Source: an uncultured Caulobacteraceae bacterium (lineage in GTDB: Bacteria; Pseudomonadota; Alphaproteobacteria; Caulobacterales; Caulobacteraceae). Taken from it: 37,310 nt of DNA. Where the stretch lies: positions 1 through 37,310 of the forward strand of contig CAIXWN010000177.1 of the NCBI GenBank assembly GCA_903923135.1, written 5' to 3'. The translations under genes and the position numbers were made by a program. Positions 28,818-37,310 of the stretch are shown piece by piece. The notes beneath the pieces were generated by a model. That model made no database searches and had not been told where the DNA came from. It saw nothing but the letters and a program-made list of their open reading frames with translations. Position 1 is the stretch's first letter; the number at the start of each line of letters is the position of its first letter.

Positions 28818-31475
28818 CTATCTGAAGCGGTACTGGAACTCCACGCCAAAGGTGCGCGGGGCCGTCAGGCTGGCCAGGCGGTCCGTCACTTCGGGACTGG
28901 TGTTCACCAGAACGCCCCCCGCGGAGTCATACCCCGTCGTGTTGAACAGGTTATCGGCGTAGGCGATGATGCTGTAGCGGTTCTTCACGTCGGTCCAGGT
29001 GGCCCGGAGGTTCACCTGGCTGTAGGCCGGCGCGAGATTGTACGACCGGTTGAACGGCGAGGAATATTCCTTGTCCTTCCAGACCAGGGTGCCGGACAGG
29101 GTCAGCGTGCCGGGCTCGAAGTGCAACCTGTAGAGCGCGTTGAGCGAGACCTTGTTCGCCGGCGCCTCGGCCAGGGACTGGCCCACCAGATTCTGCACGC
29201 CGCCGCCCTTGGCCAGGCATCCGCCTGAGGTGTTCGCTCCGGGCGCCACCGCCTGAGGGTCGGCCGTGTCCTGATAGCACTGGCCGTTCATGCTCGCGAT
29301 TGTCGACGAAATATAGGCGTAGTTCAGGCTCAGCGTCAGATTATCGATTGGCTGCCACAGGGATTCCAGTTCAAATCCGTAGGTGTGTGCCTCCGGAATG
29401 TTGATGATCTGGGTGTTGATCACGCCGCTGGCGCTCTGAACGCCCAGGGGTTGCTGGTCATTGTAGTAGAGATAATAGAAAGCCGAGACGTTCGCCTGGA
29501 AGGTGTGGCTGATCGATTTCTTGAAGCCGATCTCGAAGGCGTCGACGGTTTCCGGGGCGGTTTCTGGAGCCGGCGCCAGGATGCCGGAGTTGAAGCCTCC
29601 GGTCTTATAGCCGCGGCTGTATTTCGCGTAGGCCAGAGTTTCCGAGTCGGGTGTCCAGGCCAGGTTCGCCGTCCCCGTCCAGGCGCCCCAGCGGGCGTCG
29701 AGCGGCCGGATGCCCTTTCCGGTCGCCGGATCAATGTAGCAGGGCTTGGTGCCCGGATCGACGGTCGCCGGGCAGGATGTCGCGTCGAACGCCGGGGTGC
29801 CGGCCCCGAAGGTTCCCACGCCAAGGCCGAACTCCGAGGCGTTGAACAGCACGACGCGGAAGGCTTCCTGGCCGTACTTGCGGTCGTTGGAGTAGCGGAC
29901 CCCGCCGGTCAGTTTGAAGGTCGGGGCGAACTGCCAGTCCACCTGGGCGAAGGCCGCCTCGGACTCCTCGTGCAGCTTGGTGTCCTCGTTATAGGACGAG
30001 CCGGTTGGGTTCAGCGGGGCCGGCACGAAGCCGTGGCCGGTCAGCAGGGCGCCCAGCGACAACGGGGCCCGGACCTGGGGTTGGTTGGGGTCGTTCACGT
30101 TGATCGGCTGGTCATAGTATTCGTTATAGTAGTAGAGGCCGGCCAGCCACTGCAGCTTGCCCGATCCCGTGGACGAGAAGTCCAGTTCGTGACTGTAAAA
30201 GTTTTCGAACTCGTCGAAGGTGAAGTTCGTGTGGCCCGGGAAGACGGTCAGGTTGCCTGCGCCTTCAGGCCCTTGCAATTGGTAGGACTGCACGCCGCTG
30301 GACACGCCCTGGTTGTTCACCCACGGGGCGGTGAGCCGATAGGCGAAGGACTGGAATCCGAACAGGTATTTCACGTCGAAGGACGGGAAGTGGTAGGTCA
30401 CCGCCGTCGACACGAGGGCGTCCTTGCCCTGGTTGGCGTTGGACTTGAAGTCGGCGTCGAAATTCCTCAGCGCCGTGGCGTTGGGGTTTCCGACGGGGGT
30501 ATTGGGCAGGGTGACCACGCTGCCAGGCACGATGGTGTCGATCCCCGAGGCGCATCCCAGGCCGCCGCCCCCGCCGGGCAGGGCGCACAGGCCGTAGTTC
30601 TGATTGGGGAACAGAACGCTGGAGAACTCCCGTGTGTCCAGCGGGCCCAGAAGGGTTTCGGTGTGATAGCTGACGTTGTAGTCGCTCGTGGCCGCCTTGA
30701 TCCAGTAATCCAGGTTCTGGCCGATGTTGCCTTCGAGTTGAACCTCGACGTGATAGGCGTTGCCGTTGCCGCCCTGGGCGACGCTGCCGCCCTCTCTGGC
30801 CCCGTCGATGTTCTTGTAATAGCCGCCCTTCTGGTCGGTGTAGTTGCCGCCGATCCGGAAGCGCAGGGAGTCGGTGATCGGGCCGGATGCGGCGGCCTCG
30901 ACGAACCACTTGCCATAGCTGTCGACGCCCGTGCGGGCCTCCGCCTGGAGTTCCTTGGTCGGCCGTTTGGAAACGTAGTTGATCGCGCCGCCGTCGGCGT
31001 TGCGTCCGTATAGCGTGCTCTGCGGGCCCCGGAGCACCTCGATGCGGTCCACGAACAGGCTGTCGCTCTGCAGGATGGTCGAGGCGTTGGCGCCGTTGTA
31101 GATGCCGTCGACATAGACCGCGACGCCGGATTCAACCGCCAGGTTGTCGGTCTGACGGCCGACGCCGCGCACGTAGGGGCGGTTGTCGAAGGTCGAATAG
31201 GACAGACCCGGGGTATAGTCGGTGAGGTCCTGCACGGAGGCGATGCCCAGCAGGTCGCGCTGCTGCGCGGTGAAGGCCGAGATCGCGACCGGCGTCGTTT
31301 CGAGTTTTTCCGACCGCTTTTCGGCCACCACCACCAGTTCGCCGATCGCCGTGGCTTCGCCTGCCGGCGCGGCTGCCGTCGTCGCCGCCGCGGCGGCTGC
31401 GGCCTGGGCGGACCCGGCCAGGGTCCCGGCAAACAGAGCGACAGCCGACGCGCCGCACAGAAGCACAGTTTTCAT
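28818..31475 (-). CDS. TonB-dependent outer-membrane receptor
   Basis: The 885-residue protein is a 22-strand outer-membrane transporter. The signal peptide ends near residue 25 (GSAQA). A TonB-box-like stretch (GELVVVAEKR) is at ~45-54. The plug domain covers ~58-173, with VQDLTDYTPGLS, YVRGVGRQTD and RIEVLRGPQSTLYGRNADGG. The rest is beta-barrel, ending in VEFQYRFR. No ligand can be named; the plug is of the type common in Caulobacter and sphingomonads. ATG 31475 was chosen because GGGAGGAA lies just upstream and the signal peptide begins there; an ATG at 31532 would add 19 unsuited residues. The receptor is followed by the TPR-sulfotransferase gene. Confidence 0.92.
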   Translation of the reverse strand: MKTVLLCGASAVALFAGTLAGSAQAAAAAAATTAAAPAGEATAIGELVVVAEKRSEKLETTPVAISAFTAQQRDLLGIASVQDLTDYTPGLSYSTFDNRPYVRGVGRQTDNLAVESGVAVYVDGIYNGANASTILQSDSLFVDRIEVLRGPQSTLYGRNADGGAINYVSKRPTKELQAEARTGVDSYGKWFVEAAASGPITDSLRFRIGGNYTDQKGGYYKNIDGAREGGSVAQGGNGNAYHVEVQLEGNIGQNLDYWIKAATSDYNVSYHTETLLGPLDTREFSSVLFPNQNYGLCALPGGGGGLGCASGIDTIVPGSVVTLPNTPVGNPNATALRNFDADFKSNANQGKDALVSTAVTYHFPSFDVKYLFGFQSFAYRLTAPWVNNQGVSSGVQSYQLQGPEGAGNLTVFPGHTNFTFDEFENFYSHELDFSSTGSGKLQWLAGLYYYNEYYDQPINVNDPNQPQVRAPLSLGALLTGHGFVPAPLNPTGSSYNEDTKLHEESEAAFAQVDWQFAPTFKLTGGVRYSNDRKYGQEAFRVVLFNASEFGLGVGTFGAGTPAFDATSCPATVDPGTKPCYIDPATGKGIRPLDARWGAWTGTANLAWTPDSETLAYAKYSRGYKTGGFNSGILAPAPETAPETVDAFEIGFKKSISHTFQANVSAFYYLYYNDQQPLGVQSASGVINTQIINIPEAHTYGFELESLWQPIDNLTLSLNYAYISSTIASMNGQCYQDTADPQAVAPGANTSGGCLAKGGGVQNLVGQSLAEAPANKVSLNALYRLHFEPGTLTLSGTLVWKDKEYSSPFNRSYNLAPAYSQVNLRATWTDVKNRYSIIAYADNLFNTTGYDSAGGVLVNTSPEVTDRLASLTAPRTFGVEFQYRFR

Positions 31476-31636
31476 CGCGTTCCTCCCGGATTGACAAGCG
31501 GTTTTGGCACCACCCTTGTTTCGAATGTGCACCCCTAACTAAACGCCGTCAACTTGGAGTCATGACCAGGGCTCCATCGCGTTTTCGAGGACAGCATTCG
31601 TCGCCTGTCGGAGTCCTGCGATACTGCATCCGCGAA

Positions 31637-31654
31637 TTTTGCGGCGCCGCAAAA
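31637..31654. promoter_or_regulatory. Perfect 18-bp palindrome, operator-like
   Basis: TTTTGCGGCGCCGCAAAA is fully symmetric with no spacer. The A/T arms lie outside and the GC core inside, the opposite of an intrinsic terminator (which would end in T on the coding strand), so a dimeric regulator's binding site is more likely. It lies about 160 bp upstream of the receptor gene and about 180 bp upstream of sidA. Confidence 0.4.
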
Positions 31655-31778
31655 GCTGTTCCGATGTGTCCCCGGGCGCGTCGCTTCTCTCACGGTCGGG
31701 CCCCTGGACCGTCGTGGAGATGATGCGGCGCGGAATCGCATCCCCGACGGGAAGCGATCGTGAAAGCGCTTGACGCGC

Positions 31779-31809
31779 GAACAAAAGCGGAACAGAACAA
31801 ACACGGAAC
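31779..31809 (+). promoter_or_regulatory. Two tandem LexA (SOS) boxes upstream of sidA
   Basis: Two matches to the alphaproteobacterial LexA box, written here on the plus strand as GAAC-N7-GAAC (complement GTTC-N7-GTTC), lie one base apart: GAAC-aaaagcg-GAAC at 31779-31793 and GAAC-aaacacg-GAAC at 31795-31809. They directly follow TTGACG at 31770-31775 and would cover the spacer and -10 of a promoter, 25 bases before the sidA start. Repression by LexA until DNA damage is the expected outcome. Confidence 0.85.
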
Positions 31810-31834
31810 AACACTTTTTCGGGAGGCGGTCGGC

Positions 31835-31924
31835 ATGATCCGGTTTGCGCGGGAATCTCTGGCCTTGGCGTCGGTGGTCGGGTTTGTATGGATGGTGTGC
31901 CAGGTGGCGGGTTACGCGGGATAG
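31835..31924 (+). CDS. sidA: SidA-like SOS-induced cell-division inhibitor (29 aa)
   Basis: This very short gene encodes 29 residues, beginning MIRFARESLALA, with a basic N-terminus and one hydrophobic helix (about residues 8-25, SLALASVVGFVWMVCQVA). A strong Shine-Dalgarno, GGGAGG, sits at 31821-31826, eight bases before the ATG. Two LexA boxes lie just upstream. In Caulobacter crescentus, SidA is a 29-residue inner-membrane peptide induced by DNA damage that blocks division through FtsW, and its gene, as I recall, neighbours dnaE. Length, topology, promoter and position agree. I have not aligned it to the reference sequence. It ends 49 bp before dnaE, so some readthrough into dnaE on SOS induction is possible. 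Confidence 0.85.
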   Translation: MIRFARESLALASVVGFVWMVCQVAGYAG

Positions 31925-31973
31925 CTGCGGGGCGCGATCGCCGGGGTGATTCGATCGGCGGAAGGTCAGGGCT

Positions 31974-35411
<3,438 letters not shown>

Positions 35412-35441
35412 AGCCGTCTAGGCCCGGCCGCGGCCGCCGCC

Positions 35442-35599
35442 TTGCTTTTCCCGGCCTCAGAGTCTAGGTAGCGCTTCATCACGCACGCGAAACGTTCGGC
35501 CAGACGCGGGTCTATCCCCGCGACGCGCCGTTCCGGTCCTTATCCTTCGGGAGGGGTTTGTTTCGCGGAGGCTCGAACCGGAAGAAGGAAAAAAGGTTC
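35442..35599 (+). promoter_or_regulatory. Candidate promoter and structured leader of rpsB
   Basis: The dnaE-rpsB gap contains TTGCTT at 35442-35447 and TCTAGG at 35463-35468 as a possible -35/-10 pair. The leader holds a long-range 7-bp stem, TTCCGGT (35531-35537) with ACCGGAA (35577-35583), enclosing a smaller stem-loop around a TTCG loop (TCC-TTCG-GGA near 35543-35552). The second arm ends next to the purine-rich ribosome binding site AAGGAAAAAAGG, so folding could control access to it. S2 is autoregulated in other bacteria; autoregulation here is inference. Confidence 0.35.
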
Positions 35600-36472
35600 A
35601 TGGCGCTACCCGAATTCACCATGCGTCAGCTGCTGGAAGCTGGCGCCCACTTCGGCCACCAGACCCACCGCTGGAACCCGAAGATGGAGCGTTACATCTT
35701 CGGCGCCCGCGCCAACATCCACATCATCGATCTGTCCCAGACGATGCCCTTGCTTCACCAGGCCTTGGTGAAGGTGCGTGAGGTCGCCGCGTCCGGCGGG
35801 CGGGTTCTGTTCGTCGGAACCAAGCGTCAGGCGGCCGATCCGGTTTCCGCCGCCGCCAAGCGCTGCGCGCAATACTACGTCAATCACCGGTGGCTGGGCG
35901 GCACGCTCACCAACTGGCGCACGATTTCGGGCTCAATCGCCAGGTTGCGGGAGCTCGAGGGCGTCCTCGACGGCGGCGACGGCGCCGGCCGCACCAAGAA
36001 GGAGCTGCTGCAACTCAACCGCGAACGCGACAAGCTTGAGCTGTCGCTGGGCGGAATCAAGGACATGGGTGGCATTCCCGACCTTATGTTCGTGATCGAC
36101 ACCAACAAGGAAGGCATCGCCATCCAGGAAGCGCGCAAGCTGAACATTCCGGTGATCGCCATCCTGGACACCAACTGCGACCCGCAGGGGATCACCTTCC
36201 CGATTCCCGGCAATGACGACGCCGCCCGCGCCCTGCAGCTCTATTGCGACCTGATGGCCGATGCCGTTCTGGACGGTCTCACCGAGGGCCAGGTGGCCAT
36301 GGGTGTCGACATCGGCGCCGCCGAGGCTCCCCTCGAGCCGGCCCTGCGGATGACAGCGGCGATCGAACCCGGCGCCGAGGTGGATGCGCCGGCCGCGCCG
36401 GAACCGGAGCTTGAAGCGGCGTTCACGGGCGAAGCCCCGGCCGCCGTCGAGGAACCGGCCGTCGAAGGCTGA
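35600..36472 (+). CDS. rpsB: 30S ribosomal protein S2
   Basis: S2 joins the small ribosomal subunit late and is needed for S1 binding. The start ATG 35600 gives [20 protein letters not shown], the family N-terminus, after a strong AAGGAAAAAAGG site; the in-frame GTG/TTG extension upstream (about 14 residues) covers this site and is not real. [20 protein letters not shown] and [15 protein letters not shown]-like blocks ([18 protein letters not shown]) are conserved. At 290 residues it is ~50 longer than E. coli S2: the tail from about residue 237 is Ala/Glu/Pro-rich and acidic. Confidence 0.97.
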   Translation: MALPEFTMRQLLEAGAHFGHQTHRWNPKMERYIFGARANIHIIDLSQTMPLLHQALVKVREVAASGGRVLFVGTKRQAADPVSAAAKRCAQYYVNHRWLGGTLTNWRTISGSIARLRELEGVLDGGDGAGRTKKELLQLNRERDKLELSLGGIKDMGGIPDLMFVIDTNKEGIAIQEARKLNIPVIAILDTNCDPQGITFPIPGNDDAARALQLYCDLMADAVLDGLTEGQVAMGVDIGAAEAPLEPALRMTAAIEPGAEVDAPAAPEPELEAAFTGEAPAAVEEPAVEG

Positions 36473-36478
36473 ACACGA

Positions 36479-36540
36479 CGGGGCGTCCGACCGCCCCGCC
36501 TTTGAACTGTGTCCCGCCCGCCGTCTGTTTCCGGCGGGCG
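36479..36540 (+). terminator. Two hairpins between rpsB and tsf (attenuator-like)
   Basis: CGGGGCG (36479-36485) pairs with CGCCCCG (36492-36498), followed by CCTTTG. A stronger stem, CGCCCGCCG (36515-36523) with CGGCGGGCG (36532-36540), 9 bp and an 8-base loop, follows. Neither has a long T-run. They probably lower, but do not stop, transcription into tsf, or mark a processing site that sets the S2 to EF-Ts ratio. Confidence 0.5.
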
Positions 36541-36573
36541 ATACTCGAATCCCTATGCGGAGCTTGAAAACTC

Positions 36574-37310
36574 ATGGCTGAAATCACCGCCTCTCTGGTG
36601 AAGGCGCTGCGCGATAAGTCCGGCGTCGGCATGATGGACTGCAAGAAGGCCCTCCAGGAAACCGCCGGCGACATGGAGGCCGCGATCGACTGGCTGCGCG
36701 CCAAGGGCCTTTCGAAGGCCGCCAAGAAGGCCGACCGCGTCGCCGCCGAGGGCGTGGTCGCCGTCGTCTCCCGGGTTGATGGCGCGGGCATGACCGCGGC
36801 GGTGATCGAACTCAACGCCGAGACCGACTTCGTCGCGCGCAATGAAGGCTTCCAGGGCGCCGCCCGCAAGATCGCCGCAGCCGCCCTTGATGTGGACGGT
36901 GGGGTCGAAGTGCTGCGCGCCGCGCCGCTCGACGGGGCGACGGTGTCTGACGTGATCACCGGGCTCATCGCCACCATCGGCGAAAACATGCTGCTCCGCC
37001 GTTCGACGCGCTTCGCCGTCGGGCAGGGCGCGATCGGCGCCTATGTCCACGGCGCCGCCGCCGGCGCGGCCGACCTGGGTCGTATCGGTGTTCTCGTCGC
37101 CGTCGAAGGCGCCGGTGATCAGGCCGTCCTGCGGGAACTGGGCCGCAACATCGCCCTGCACGCGGCGGCGACGGCCCCCCTGTCGCTGTCGATCGACGAA
37201 CTCGATCCCGCGGCGGTGGAACGCGAGCGCGCGATCTTCACCGAGCAGTCGATCGCCTCTGGCAAGCCGCCGTCGGTGGCCGAGAAGATGGTCGAGGGCC
37301 GCATCCGCAA
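36574..37310 (+). CDS. tsf: Elongation factor Ts (3' partial)
   Basis: EF-Ts is the guanine-nucleotide exchange factor of EF-Tu. The N-terminal UBA-like domain ([20 protein letters not shown], then [20 protein letters not shown]) and the EF-Tu contact motif [11 protein letters not shown] are intact. The gene runs off the window end after 245 codons; roughly 60 C-terminal residues are missing from view. It follows rpsB in the order usual for bacteria (rpsB-tsf, normally then pyrH and frr). ATG 36574 is the only sensible start. Confidence 0.97.
   Translation, partial: MAEITASLVKALRDKSGVGMMDCKKALQETAGDMEAAIDWLRAKGLSKAAKKADRVAAEGVVAVVSRVDGAGMTAAVIELNAETDFVARNEGFQGAARKIAAAALDVDGGVEVLRAAPLDGATVSDVITGLIATIGENMLLRRSTRFAVGQGAIGAYVHGAAAGAADLGRIGVLVAVEGAGDQAVLRELGRNIALHAAATAPLSLSIDELDPAAVERERAIFTEQSIASGKPPSVAEKMVEGRIR

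Larger units (their letters stand above)
31476..31834. promoter_or_regulatory. 359-bp divergent regulatory region (receptor / sidA)
   Basis: No protein gene other than shadows is visible here. On the minus strand, a TTGACG at 31547-31552 is a candidate -35 of the receptor operon. A perfect 18-bp palindrome TTTTGCGGCGCCGCAAAA lies at 31637-31654. Two small hairpins follow on the plus strand: ACGGTC/GACCGT (31692-31712) and GATGCG/CGCATC (31722-31742). TTGACG at 31770-31775 is a candidate -35 for sidA, followed at once by two LexA boxes. The stretch 31553-31760 is long enough to hold an unannotated RNA, but I see no direct proof of one. Confidence 0.5.

Noticed and set aside
29385-31013. 542-codon plus-strand frame inside the TonB-dependent receptor gene
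   Set aside because: Antisense shadow of a well-supported receptor; no recognisable domain or ribosome binding site.
31764-31771. AAGCGCTT core resembling a LacI-family operator
   Set aside because: Symmetry stops after 8 bp and the flanks do not match; too short to support a specific regulator.

Overview
This window is a contiguous piece of the chromosome of a high-GC alphaproteobacterium, most likely Caulobacterales (Caulobacter or Phenylobacterium). The evidence is a complete 14-subunit-type nuo operon with mitochondria-like short NuoG, the block birA-coaX-RNase J-mce-DUF1467-proS-lolCD behind it, a short ProRS without editing insertion, dnaE followed by rpsB-tsf, and a 29-codon SidA-like gene directly in front of dnaE. 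I assign the lineage from gene content and order recalled from the family, not from a search.

Layout. 1-13104 (+): nuoD (5' truncated by the window), nuoE, a small two-helix membrane protein, nuoF, nuoG, nuoH, a small lipoprotein, nuoI, nuoJ, nuoK, nuoL, nuoM, nuoN. These encode respiratory complex I. Many junctions are 4-bp stop/start overlaps, so this is a tightly coupled operon, with two accessory small proteins built into it. 13241-18993 (+): a Tat-exported DUF885 protein, biotin-protein ligase, type III pantothenate kinase, ribonuclease J, methylmalonyl-CoA epimerase and a DUF1467 membrane protein. 19031-22311 (+): proS, then lolC and lolD of the lipoprotein-sorting ABC transporter. 22332-23597 (-): a secreted trypsin-like protease with an unrecognised N-terminal domain, divergent from a secreted M20 amidohydrolase (23732-25084). 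25303-27122 (+): a Gln/Pro/Tyr-rich glycine-zipper envelope protein under a candidate stress promoter, and a divergent crotonase-family protein. 27241-31475 (-): a TonB-dependent receptor followed 38 bp later by a TPR-sulfotransferase, a likely two-gene operon. 31476-31834: a 359-bp regulatory region with a perfect 18-bp palindrome, hairpins and two tandem LexA boxes. 31835-37310 (+): sidA, dnaE, rpsB and tsf (3' truncated by the window).

The most interesting item is the 90-bp gene at 31835-31924. Its length (29 codons), single membrane helix, position before dnaE and two GAAC-N7-GAAC LexA boxes at 31779-31809 all match SidA, the SOS-induced cell-division inhibitor that acts on FtsW in Caulobacter. 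It is short enough to be missed by ordinary gene calling. Other points worth following are the receptor/sulfotransferase pair, the small proteins inside the nuo operon, a His-rich insertion in NuoL, and an EcfG-type promoter overlapped by a GTTC-N7-GTTC repeat before the glycine-zipper gene.
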